Origin: Spirosoma validum
GTDB taxonomy: Bacteria > Bacteroidota > Bacteroidia > Cytophagales > Spirosomataceae
Direction of reading: 5' to 3'
NCBI RefSeq assembly: GCF_014699035.1
Contig: NZ_JACXAA010000019.1
Span: 1-64,000 of the forward strand
Length of the DNA stretch: 64,000 nucleotides
The notes under the pieces were generated by a model. It had not been told where the DNA came from. It did not search any database and saw only the letters and a program-made list of their open reading frames with translations. The position numbers were made by a program, and so were the translations under genes. Shown here one piece after another: positions 41,793 through 51,200 of the stretch. Every line of letters begins with the position of its first letter. The stretch's first letter is position 1.

Positions 41793-42614
41793 ATGAGCAA
41801 GATCATAGTAAAAGACGGTACCGAGATTTATTACAAAGATTGGGGAACAGGCCAACCCCTCGTTTTCCATCACGGCTGGCCTTTATCCAGCGACGACTGG
41901 GATACACAACTGATGTTTTTCGTAAGCCAGGGGTTTCGAGTCATTGCTCATGATCGCCGGGGACATGGCCGTTCGTCTCAAACCTCCGATGGCCATAACA
42001 TGGATACCTACGTAGCGGATGTGGCGGAGCTGGTAGCCTTTCTTGATCTAAAAGATGCGATACATATTGGCCACTCGACCGGGGGTGGTGAAGTGATTCG
42101 CTACGTAGCAAAACATGGACAGGGACGGGTAGCGAAAGCTGTGCTAATTAGTGCCGTTACCCCCCTGATGGTTCAAACCGAAACCAATCCAGAGGGTGTT
42201 CCGATGTCTGTATTTGATGAAATCCGGGAAGGCACCGCTACCCACCGCCCCCAATATTTCCAGGATTTCACCCTCCCTTTTTATGGGTATAATCGGGAAG
42301 GAGCGAACGTATCACAAGGCATTCGGGATAATTGGTGGCGCCAGGGCATGATGGGGAGCATCAAAGCCCATCACGATGGTATTAAAGCGTTTTCAGAAAC
42401 CGACTTTACAGAAGACCTGAAGAGTGTGGATGTGCCGGTTTTAGTGTTACATGGCGAGGATGACCAGATCGTTCCTTTCCCAATTTCCGGCGCAAAGGCG
42501 GTAAAGTTATTAAAACATGGAAAACTGATTTCGTATCCGGGCTTTCCGCATGGCATGCCCACCACGGAAGCAGCCACCATTAACGCAGATCTATTGGCTT
42601 TTATTAACTCGTAA
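41793..42614 (+). CDS. Non-haem haloperoxidase-like alpha/beta hydrolase
   Basis: A 273-residue alpha/beta hydrolase of the cofactor-free perhydrolase/arylesterase group. Characteristic segments are FHHGWPLSSDDWD, HDRRGHGRSSQ, IGHSTGGGE with nucleophile Ser95, VLHGEDDQIVP with the catalytic Asp, and PGFPHGMPTTEA with the catalytic His. There is no signal peptide, so it is cytosolic. Such proteins act as esterases and, with acetate or similar acids, generate peracids. Its promoter block is shared with the exported hydrolase at 26668. A strong hairpin terminator closes the gene. Confidence 0.93.
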   Translation: MSKIIVKDGTEIYYKDWGTGQPLVFHHGWPLSSDDWDTQLMFFVSQGFRVIAHDRRGHGRSSQTSDGHNMDTYVADVAELVAFLDLKDAIHIGHSTGGGEVIRYVAKHGQGRVAKAVLISAVTPLMVQTETNPEGVPMSVFDEIREGTATHRPQYFQDFTLPFYGYNREGANVSQGIRDNWWRQGMMGSIKAHHDGIKAFSETDFTEDLKSVDVPVLVLHGEDDQIVPFPISGAKAVKLLKHGKLISYPGFPHGMPTTEAATINADLLAFINS

Positions 42615-42638
42615 TTTATCAATAGATTTAACTATTAC

Positions 42639-42670
42639 AAAAGGCTGTCATTAGAAAATGACAGCCTTTT
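42639..42670. terminator. Strong hairpin terminator
   Basis: A perfect 14-bp stem (AAAAGGCTGTCATT and its complement) around a 4-nt AGAA loop, with T-rich right flank and A-rich left flank, 25 bp after the hydrolase stop. It could terminate from either side. Confidence 0.9.
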
Positions 42671-42767
42671 GTAGCATCTGAGAAACAGGACTATGGGTAT
42701 TCCATAATACCGAGGCCAGTCTTTTTTAAGGGGCCGCCCTCCAGCTCGACTTTACATAAACAGTACT

Positions 42768-45074
42768 ATGAAGGAATTAATCGGTTCGGCTGTGGGATCA
42801 ATCGGTAAAGGCTTTGTTGCCGAAAAGAAAAACGTATTGACGATTTCATTTGTCCTTTTCTGTACGCTGAATACAATCGGTCAGAATATAAACCGCCAAC
42901 AGGTAAATCGGCTCTTGATTCAATTACAAAAAAGTAGAGCAGATGAAAGCAGAATTCATAGTTTAGTCGAGCTGGGCAAGTTTCACATTTATAAACCAGG
43001 GGAGACAAAAATTGATTTGGATAGTGGCCTTACCTATTTACATCAGGCTAAAAAACTAAGTGATTCACTCCATTTAGTCAGATGGCAACACGAGGTAGAA
43101 AGTATGTTGGTAATCGCCGACATGGAAGGGAAAAATCATGAGCTTGGTCAATTACGATTCCGTCGACTACTAGATGAATGCCAGCGGACAGGCGATAAAC
43201 GAACAGAAGCTGTAGCCAGATTTAGAAACGCCATTTGGTTAAGAAATGTAGACAAGGAGTACAGCCATGTAATTAGCCAATTTGTCCAGGCAGCAACCCT
43301 TTACCGATCCTTAAACGATCAGAAAAATGAAATCTTAGCGCTAAAAGAAATTGCCGTTACGTATTTAATTCAGGGAGATAATGATATTGCGGAGGCCCAA
43401 TTACTGGATGTATTGAAGCGATACAAAGCCATTAACTACCCAAAGCTCCATGACATCTATAATTTGTTAGCTGTCGTTGCCCGGTTGAATGGCGAGTTAA
43501 ATAAAGGGCTTCTGTACTCACTCCTATGCATTGACAATATGAGCGAGACGGGCGATACAACCTCAGCGGCTACGTACTATGGTGATCTTGCCAAAATTTA
43601 TATAGAAATAGGAAACTATGGCAAAGGAATGGAATGGTATAGGAAATCGCTTACCAAATGGAGACAGGAGCGACAGCCTAATTACGCCCTCTACAACACG
43701 GCAGGGGTTATTAGCCAGGATCTTATTGCTCACCACAAACCCCAGGAAGCATTACGTTTAATTAACACCCTCGTCAACGAAATACCGACTAATACGATGA
43801 TTCAAAAAGGGTGTGTTGCTCAGAATCTAGCGTACTGTTACGAAGCACTCTATAATTATCCGTTAGCGGAAAAATATTACCTGGAAGCCATTAGCTGGTA
43901 TAACAGAAACAAGCTGGACTCTGAAAAGGCTCAAAAAGCACATCAAGATATAGGATCGTTTTATTTCAAGCAGAAAAGATTGACTAAGGCAAGCTATCAT
44001 TTAGAAAAAGCCTTGAGCATTCTGCCACAGAAAAACGCCCTGCTGACTGTTCGAAACATTCATTACATGCTCTTTAAGATCGACTCCATTCAAGGTAATT
44101 ACCTGTCGGCCATCGGCCATTTTCGTCAACATAAAGCTATAAACGACTCGCTTTTTAACGAAACAAAAAGTAAGCAGATTGCCGGTCTGCAAATTCAATA
44201 CGATACCCGCCAAAAAGAACAAAACATTGAGTTGCTTACCAAACAAAGTAAACTACAGCAAAGCGAACTGAAACGAGGGCAATCTACCCGTAATGGCATT
44301 ATAGCTGCCAGTCTGTTGCTGGCTGGCCTGCTGGGTGTGAGTTATAACCAGTTCCGACTAAAAAAACGTAGTAACCAGCTCCTCCAGACCCAACAAATAG
44401 AGATTAATCAGAAGAACCAGTCGTTGAGCCAGCTTCTGGAAGAAAAAGAGTGGATGCTCAAAGAGATTCACCACCGGGTTAAAAATAACCTTCAGGTCAT
44501 CACCAGTCTGCTCAATTCGCAATCAAGCTTTTTGCACGACTCAACGGCGCTGGCGGCTATTCGGGAAAGTCAGAATCGGGTGCACGCCATGGCCCTCATC
44601 CACCAGAAACTGTATCAATCCGATAATCTGGCCCTAATCGATATGCAGCAGTACATCTGCGATATACTTGATCACCTTATAGACTCATTTAATCGACAGC
44701 ATTCGGTGCAGAAACAAGTAAGCATCTCGACTATCCAACTGGATGTCACATTGGCTACTCCGTTGGGGTTAATCATTAATGAGGCTGTTACCAATTCGTT
44801 AAAATACGCCTTTCCCGAAAACCGTCCGGGTACAATTTCAGTCAGTTTCCGTTCGCTGGAAAATCAGGGTTACTTGCTAACGATAACGGATGATGGAATT
44901 GGCTGGCCCACTGGGTTTAACGCGAAGCAGAATAAAACACTGGGTCTGTCTATGATTCGAGGATTGAGTCGGCAAATTGGAGGCCGGCTGGCTATAAGTC
45001 AGCACGAAGGTGTACACATTAGTTTGGAATTCAGTCAGACGAAAAAGGTATCAAGCGGACGAGATGTTGCTTGA
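42768..45074 (+). CDS. TPR-domain sensor histidine kinase (HisKA_2)
   Basis: A 768-residue kinase closely related to the two at 32424 and 34773, on the opposite strand. An N-terminal hydrophobic export segment (VLTISFVLFCTLNTIGQ, about residues 23-40) precedes tetratricopeptide repeats (about 60-440), a transmembrane helix (NGIIAASLLLAGLLGVSYNQ), and the HisKA_2/HATPase kinase with KEIHHRVKNNLQVITSLL (near residue 566), LIINEAVTNSLKYAF and TDDGIGWP. No response regulator gene is adjacent, so it may feed into the NtrC-type activator at 37078 or an unlinked partner. The high similarity suggests duplication. Confidence 0.92.
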   Translation: MKELIGSAVGSIGKGFVAEKKNVLTISFVLFCTLNTIGQNINRQQVNRLLIQLQKSRADESRIHSLVELGKFHIYKPGETKIDLDSGLTYLHQAKKLSDSLHLVRWQHEVESMLVIADMEGKNHELGQLRFRRLLDECQRTGDKRTEAVARFRNAIWLRNVDKEYSHVISQFVQAATLYRSLNDQKNEILALKEIAVTYLIQGDNDIAEAQLLDVLKRYKAINYPKLHDIYNLLAVVARLNGELNKGLLYSLLCIDNMSETGDTTSAATYYGDLAKIYIEIGNYGKGMEWYRKSLTKWRQERQPNYALYNTAGVISQDLIAHHKPQEALRLINTLVNEIPTNTMIQKGCVAQNLAYCYEALYNYPLAEKYYLEAISWYNRNKLDSEKAQKAHQDIGSFYFKQKRLTKASYHLEKALSILPQKNALLTVRNIHYMLFKIDSIQGNYLSAIGHFRQHKAINDSLFNETKSKQIAGLQIQYDTRQKEQNIELLTKQSKLQQSELKRGQSTRNGIIAASLLLAGLLGVSYNQFRLKKRSNQLLQTQQIEINQKNQSLSQLLEEKEWMLKEIHHRVKNNLQVITSLLNSQSSFLHDSTALAAIRESQNRVHAMALIHQKLYQSDNLALIDMQQYICDILDHLIDSFNRQHSVQKQVSISTIQLDVTLATPLGLIINEAVTNSLKYAFPENRPGTISVSFRSLENQGYLLTITDDGIGWPTGFNAKQNKTLGLSMIRGLSRQIGGRLAISQHEGVHISLEFSQTKKVSSGRDVA

Positions 45075-45120
45075 ACGCTTTTTCAGGCTAAGACATTTAT
45101 GAATATGAATTTAATATTTA

Positions 45121-45136
45121 TTGAACGAGGGTTCAA
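45121..45136. promoter_or_regulatory. Short palindrome, possible operator
   Basis: TTGAACGAGGGTTCAA has perfect 6-bp arms with a 4-bp spacer, in the 220-bp gap before the gene at 45295. It may be a regulator site. No family is assigned. Confidence 0.3.
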
Positions 45137-45294
45137 TAAGCGAAATTTCAAAGCAATTTAACGTCTATTAAACGACCGTTTGTTATGAGTCAATAATGTG
45201 ACTACTCTATCATATGAGTTCGTCTCACTTGGGAGGGTATTTTGAGAAAACATAACTCATAGTCGTGCGTAGAATCTTCGTTGCTCATGGATAA

Positions 45295-46338
45295 ATGACT
45301 GCTGCGGTTAGCTTTGTAAGTATGAGTAGTAGCATGAACAATTCTTGGTCACTATTAATTAACGAGTTAGCTGGCCATTCAGAACAAATGGGGCAACTGC
45401 ATCCTCAACTGATTAAGTTAATTTACACCAAGCAGTGGTTTAAGCTTTATTTGTTGCCTGATTGGGGTGGCGTAAAAATCGAATTTCCAGCTACTCTACG
45501 TTTACTGAAAACCATTGCTCAAGCTGAAAGTAGCACTAGGTGGGTCGTTCCATTATGCAGTGGAGCATCTTGGTTTGCTGGCTTTTGGGATACTAACCAA
45601 GTAAGGCGTGTATTTCTACGGCCTGATACGTGCATTACAGGCAGCGATGCCCTATCAGAAACCGCTATTCAAACCGGAACGGGTTATATAGTGAATGGGT
45701 TTTGGAAACATGGTACTGGGGCCTTGCATGCTACCCATTTTACGGCTAGTTGCCTGCTTAAAAATCCTGATGGCTCACCCGTGTATAGCCAATCAGGTCA
45801 AGAACTGGTTCGTTCATTTCTGTCCACCAAAGAGGAAGTAAAGCTTGTGCCCACTTGGGCAACAGTCGCTATGACCGCCACCGGTAGTCATGGTTTTGAG
45901 GTTAATCATTTAGCGGTCATGCCTGAGCGTAGTTTTGTCATCAACGAGGCTCTCAAACGAGAAACCAACGTAGCCAACTGTCCTTTTCTTCAATTGTCGG
46001 AAACAACCCTTGCCGTTAATTTCTCCGGTATGGCTACGCATTTTTTCGACTTACTGCATCATCATTTCTTTGTCCAAAAGGGCATTGACCGATTTGCTAG
46101 ACGACAAGCAGCGTGGTTTCATCAGGAGTACACTCAGCAAAACAGCGAATTCAATACGTGCCAACAGGCTTTTTATCAGATTGTGGATGAGTCTTGGCAG
46201 GAGCAGGGTCAGCAGAATTATCTTAGCGAACAAACCAGCAGACAAGTTAGCCAAGTTAGTATACAGTTGGCTCATACGTTTCGACGGGTGATCGACCAGT
46301 TATTCCCGTATTGCGGGTCAAGATCGGCACGGAGTTAA
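45295..46338 (+). CDS. Acyl-CoA dehydrogenase/flavin monooxygenase-like protein
   Basis: A 347-residue protein resembling the acyl-CoA dehydrogenase fold used by FMNH2/FAD-dependent hydroxylases (HpaH/DszC-like). LPDWGGVKIEFPATLRLLKT and IAQAESSTRWVVPLCSG match the N-terminal helices, ETAIQTGTGYIVNGFWKHGTG matches the central beta-barrel (substrate and flavin contacts), and the rest is helical with the C-terminal dimer domain. The catalytic base of true acyl-CoA dehydrogenases is not evident, so an oxygenase or degenerate role is likely. MNNSW at 45334 is an alternative start. It is a single gene. Substrate unknown. Confidence 0.72.
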   Translation: MTAAVSFVSMSSSMNNSWSLLINELAGHSEQMGQLHPQLIKLIYTKQWFKLYLLPDWGGVKIEFPATLRLLKTIAQAESSTRWVVPLCSGASWFAGFWDTNQVRRVFLRPDTCITGSDALSETAIQTGTGYIVNGFWKHGTGALHATHFTASCLLKNPDGSPVYSQSGQELVRSFLSTKEEVKLVPTWATVAMTATGSHGFEVNHLAVMPERSFVINEALKRETNVANCPFLQLSETTLAVNFSGMATHFFDLLHHHFFVQKGIDRFARRQAAWFHQEYTQQNSEFNTCQQAFYQIVDESWQEQGQQNYLSEQTSRQVSQVSIQLAHTFRRVIDQLFPYCGSRSARS

Positions 46339-46483
46339 ACCGTATTTGGCGTGATATCCACACGGCGAGTCAACATTCGTTACTGACCTTTGACAGTCCA
46401 AATTAGTAGTAAAGGTCAATCTCAAAAACGCCTGATTGAAGAAGCACATACATGAATATTCCTTCGTCTCAGAAAGAAGTCTT

Positions 46484-46762
46484 ATGACCATTGAGAAGTT
46501 ACTAAACTGGATTACACCGCTGATGCTGGGGGCACTAATAGGTCTCTATGAGATACTCCATGGCCTATTTTATGTTCTTTACGGAACACCCGACCAAAAG
46601 CGGGACTATCCGCTCGAGATCGTACTGGGGCTGCCCATAATGGCCATATGCCTGGGGGGACACTGGGTGATTCGACGGCTCACGCAGGCTAATACACGCA
46701 ACATCTGGATCATTGAAACGATCCTAGTGGGGCTGGTCCTATACGGTTTTTATCGGTCTTAA
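46484..46762 (+). CDS. Small hypothetical membrane protein
   Basis: A 92-residue protein with three hydrophobic segments (WITPLMLGALIGLYEILHG, LEIVLGLPIMAICLGG and WIIETILVGLVLYGF). The frame opens with a TTG at 46436, but ATG at 46484 is preceded by an AGAAAGAAG ribosome-binding-like stretch and starts directly before the first helix. No family recognised. Confidence 0.6.
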   Translation: MTIEKLLNWITPLMLGALIGLYEILHGLFYVLYGTPDQKRDYPLEIVLGLPIMAICLGGHWVIRRLTQANTRNIWIIETILVGLVLYGFYRS

Positions 46763-47327
46763 AAGCCAATACTACCGCCACGAAAGTAGGGAGAACAGAA
46801 ACCTGCTGAATCGGTTGTCGCCGTTGATGCTGGCAGTATGCGGGATCCTTTAGGGCACTCTGGGCAGACGTACAACCAAATGTAGTTTGTCGATTGCATC
46901 CCCATTGCTCATGATTTCTGTCAGCCTGAACGGATCTCTGATTCGGACAGACCGGTTTTGGGGCAATTGGCAGCGTTGGGTATACCCGTCACGGAAAAAT
47001 CGTGAACTACTAAAGTGAACAGCTTTTTTGAACGCAAAAAGACCGTTTCCAGCCTCTTCTCTCCTACCCAACCGCCGTTCAGAAGAACGTCCGAATAAAA
47101 TCAGGACAAGACAGCCGAATTGTGGGCAATAAATAGATTTGACTCCTGTAGACTAAGATACCTAAAGTCAATGGAGAAGCTTTGTCTCAGGAATTCCATG
47201 TTATCTGCCTAAGCCATTACATGCATGTACCTGCTGGTGAACTAAATATACAAGGGGTAGGTCCAGTTTATCAGCTACACTCTTATTGCTTCAGACTAGA
47301 TTCCTCAACGACATGTTTACCAGTTCA
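46763..47327. other. Non-coding, decayed region
   Basis: About 560 bp without a supported gene. All frames are broken by stops. It lies downstream of the broken serine hydrolase gene that begins at 47847, and may include its lost C-terminal part, but no matching motif was found. Confidence 0.4.
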
Positions 47328-47847
47328 TTAGGCCACATGCTGCAGCAGTTGTTCAATAGCGATGTCTTTTTTATAGGGAAATCCCACGCGGGCGTATTGG
47401 GCACGTACGGAATGCTTGTTCCCGGTATGAGGTCCGTAATATGGGCTTTATAATTTAGCCAACCTTATTCGTGCATATTTAGAATTGCCATGCCGTAAAG
47501 TGCTTGGTATTGCTGGCGAAGCGGAAATTCGCCGATTCGATGACCGGCGTAGTTCCCGAAGGCACCGAAGAAACAAAGATTTTTTCGGTCGGCGTCTGGA
47601 TCAACACATTGAGCGACGGTACTTTATTACCCAGAGAGTTTTCCAGATCGGCCCGAACTTTGTCGACGGCTTCCTGAACCTTACGGCTAGACGAAACAGG
47701 GTGATCATCTAGGTTAATGACGCTACAGCCGAACAGTAATCCGGCCAGCCCGGCAGCCAGGAAACGTCTGAAGAAACCTGTCCGAATAGTCGTAAGCGGG
47801 AATTCAAGCAGTTTACTCAGGCGCGTAAACAAGAAAGACGTCATCAT
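47328..47847 (-). pseudogene. Broken serine hydrolase (D-Ala-D-Ala carboxypeptidase-like)
   Basis: The first 122 codons from 47847 encode a lipoprotein signal (LAAGLAGLLFGC) and the start of a penicillin-binding-protein-like hydrolase, reaching the SxxK motif in FRFASNTKHFTA. A frameshift then ends the frame. In the next frame the sequence continues MAILNMHE, an in-frame stop, then GWLNYKAHITDLIPGTSIPY and VPNTPAWDFP, and after a second shift YKKDIAIEQLLQHVA and a stop at 47328. Together these follow the normal order of the family up to the LLxHxAG box. The other two-thirds are gone. Two frameshifts and a nonsense codon show it is inactive. Confidence 0.8.
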
Positions 47848-47877
47848 ACTAGTACGATATTTTTTTGCAAAAGGTGG

Positions 47878-48030
47878 TTAATTGTAGGCCAGCGTATAGG
47901 ACAAATATGTTGTAATGGTGTCGTTAATCGACAACAGACCTTCCTGGTGCTGGCGGCTGCCGTAAAGGTTTTGATGATACTGGCGATTCAGAAATGGGAA
48001 TTCTCCTGCACCGAGTGTGCCTGAGTGTCA
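47878..48030 (-). pseudogene. Unidentified C-terminal gene remnant
   Basis: A minus-strand frame encodes EFPFLNRQYHQNLYGSRQ, then HQEGLLSINDTITTYLSYTL, ending at a stop at 47878-47880. It is preceded by a stop within about 55 codons, so no start or promoter is attached. It looks like the C-terminal end of a beta-rich protein (the NRQYHQNLYGS and SYTLAYN endings resemble an outer-membrane or surface protein). The family is not identified. The orphan promoter-like element at 48237-48273 points toward it. Confidence 0.3.
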
Positions 48031-48236
48031 GTAGGGGGCCGCATGATAGACCGTAACACAGGACTTAAGCGTTAATCTGCCTGGGATGAGGACCAGGGTA
48101 AATATTGACGTGAGTTTCATGGTAACAAACAGTAAGCGGAAAACTAAAATCGTTTCAGGTCTGCACTTCCGGGAATCGGTGAGGAGGAGTTAGACAGTCT
48201 CACCAAAGTCTCGGAAGCGCATCGCTTATTTCTTCT

Positions 48237-48273
48237 CAAAAGTAGGGGTAGGTGTCCCAGGAAACGGTAAGAA
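48237..48273 (-). promoter_or_regulatory. Orphan half-copy of the TTYTTAYYG promoter family
   Basis: Read leftward, TTCTTACCG (complement of 48265-48273) is followed 20 bp later by TACTTTTG (complement of 48237-48244). This is the same element and -7 box seen upstream of the surface-protein genes at 52853 and 55688, with no second repeat 21 bp away, where the stop region of the 48293 gene lies. The gene it served has decayed. Confidence 0.5.
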
Positions 48274-48292
48274 ATGGTCTAACTTGCCTGGC

Positions 48293-51200
48293 CTAGGGGA
48301 AATAATCGATCCGCTCGCCGTCGGTGTTGTTGTCCACCGTTTCGCAGGCTCCACTGCTCTCCAGTACGATCTCAAAGCGGAAAGTGCCTGAAGTACCTTC
48401 CGGATTAAACAGCCCCTCCAGACCAAACGAGAGCAACCCTCCAGCCCCAATTCCTTGCTCGGTGCTCAATAGGTAGTAGCCTGCATCCGAACCCGCATCC
48501 CAGCGCCAGGCACTGTTGACCACCGGCCGACCACCCACCGACGTAGCGCTGGCGGGCAGGTTCAGACTGAGTTTAGCTTCTTTGGGAACCTTGACGCGGA
48601 TAGGGCCTGAGGTGGCCACTCCGTGCAGTTCGTCCACATTCACTACCAACGTAACGGGTGACGTACCATACAGAATCGAGGGGCGGGCATAGGCCTGAAG
48701 GGTCAGATCGGCTCCCTGGTTGATGGTCAGATTAAAATCGTTGGCGATCAGATTATTACAAGTGCCATTAATAAATAAGAGATATCGGCCCGCATCACTG
48801 GGTTGCAGGTTTGTCAGGGTTAGGGTTGCCGAAGTCTGACCGCTGTAGGCAGCGCCATCTTTGTACCACTGGAAGGTTGGATTTGAGCCACTGACGCCCA
48901 CGCTGATGCTGAAGTTACTGCCCGCACAGACGGCTGAACTGCTGGGAGGCTGTTGGGTGATTGTCAGGGGTTGATTAAGGCTCAAACTATAGGCCGCCGA
49001 GGTCAGGCTGCTGCACGAGCTGGTGATGACCACCACATAACTGCCCGCATCGGTGGTCTGGGGGCTGGCCAGGATCAGGCTGGCCGAAGTCTGACCGCTG
49101 AGCGGAGTCCCATCTTTGTACCACTGGAAAGCCGGATTCGAACCACTCACGTCCACACTGGTACTCACTGTGGTTCCCATACAAACCAGGGTACCGCTGG
49201 CGGGTTGCCGGGCGATGGTCAGGGGCTGGTTAATAGCTAGGCTCAGGCTACTGGATGTTAGGCTGTTGCAGCCAGTAATCACGACAGTGTACGCGCCTGC
49301 ATCGCTGCCTTGCAGGTTGGTCAGCGTCAGGCTGGCGGAGGTCTGACCGCTGATCAGGACACCTTCTCTGTACCACTGGAAGGTGGGGTTCGAGCCACTG
49401 ACGCTCACGCCAGCGCTGAAGCTTCCGCCCACGCAGCTAATCGAGTTGCCAGGGGGTTGCTGGGTGATGGTCAGGGGCTGGTTGAGGCTCAGACTGAAGG
49501 CCGTCGAGGTCAGGCTGCTGCACGAACTGGTGATGACCACCACATAACTGCCTGCATCGGCAGGTTGCAGGTTAGATAAAGTCAACGTAGCGGAGGTCTG
49601 ACCGCTGAGTTGAGTACCCTCCCTGTACCACTGGAAGGTGGGATTCGTACCACTCACGTCTACGCTGGCGCTGACACTCGCCCCTGGACAAACGGCTGAA
49701 CTACTGAACGGTTGTGCCAGCATCGAAATCGCCTGGTTGACGGTCAAACTGAAAACGCTGGATGTTAAGCTATTGCAGCCGGTAACCACGACGGTATACT
49801 CACCTGAATCGCTGGCTTGCAGGTTGGTCAGCGCCAGACTAGCCGAGGTCTGTCCGCTGAGGGGGGTACCGTCTTTGTACCACTGGAACGTGGGATTTGG
49901 GCCACTAACGGCTACACTGGTGCTTACATTACTCCCCGAGCAAACGACTGAGCTGCTGGCCGGTTGGCCCGAAAGGGTGACCGCATCGCTGACACTGAGG
50001 GTAAACGGAGTAGACGTCAAACTGTTACAGCCCGAGATGACGACCTGGTATTGACCTGCATCGCTGGGCTGGAGATTGTTGATGGTTAGTTCAGCCGAGG
50101 TCTGGCTGCTGAGCAGAACGCCATCCTTGTACCACTGATAGGCGGCCGCCGGAACCGCAGACTGGTCTGCACCGGTCTTTTCGATGCGCACGCTGGTGCT
50201 AAACCGGCTCCCTAAACAGCCGGTTATTCGACTGGCCGGCTGGGCGGCAATGCTTAGGGGCGAGCAACTATTGCGATTAAGTCTGGTGAAACGAGTTACT
50301 TTATCCGGCCCAAAATTAGCATCATACGCCCCTGTATACATGTGATCCAGCCGCCCATCGGTATCGTAATCAACCCAGGCTATCGAGCCACCTTCTGCCG
50401 CATCATAAAAATCATAGTTTGCAACCATGACAAAGCCATGTCCAGATAGATTATGATGAATTTGGCGGACAGGGCTTTGTCCATCCAATAATCTATCCAA
50501 TGGGCGACCAGCGAACATAAAATCCAGCCACCCATCGTTGTCATAATCCCCCCAGGCCACGGTAGCATTAAAGGACGCAGAGAATTGGGGATTAATAATA
50601 TTCCCCGTTACGTCGATAAACACATTGGACGTATTAGCATACAGCCCCCGGAAGCCACCATATTGCCTTCCCTCTTGAGGTTTATTTTCCCCTACGATCA
50701 GTAAATCCAACCGGCCATCCCGGTCGTAATCCCCCCAGGCCACCGAACTTTTAATCAACCCAGGCAGGGCGCCCTTAAATCGGTCTTCGGTTACGTCCTC
50801 AAACCCATTGCCCGTGTTGCGATAAAGCCTGCTGATCCGATCGGAACGATTATCGCCCGTAATGAGGAAATCCAGCCGACGATCGTTGTCAAAATCCGCC
50901 CACGATACCGACCCTGACGATACCCTGGGCAGGCCCCGAACCTGACTATCTGTTACGTCCTCAAACCCACTGCCCGTATTGCGGTACAGCTTACTGACCG
51001 GGCCCACTTGCTCGCCCCCATCGCCCGTCAGCAGCAAATCCAGTTTACCATCGTTGTCATAATCCCCCCAGGCTACCGAACTCTCAAATAGCTGGGGCAG
51101 GCCGCCCGGGAATTGTGAACTCGTTACCTCGCTAAAGGTACCCCCCAGGTTACGGTAGAGCTTACTGACCGGGCCTGCCCCCGATTTGCCCGTGATGAAT

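Noticed and set aside
46850-47071. 73-codon minus-strand frame
   Set aside because: No recognisable family, no promoter and typical of non-coding DNA in a decayed region.
48953-50054. Several plus-strand frames opposite the Ig repeats
   Set aside because: They are antisense readings of the repetitive Ig coding sequence; their apparent similarity to one another only reflects that repetition.
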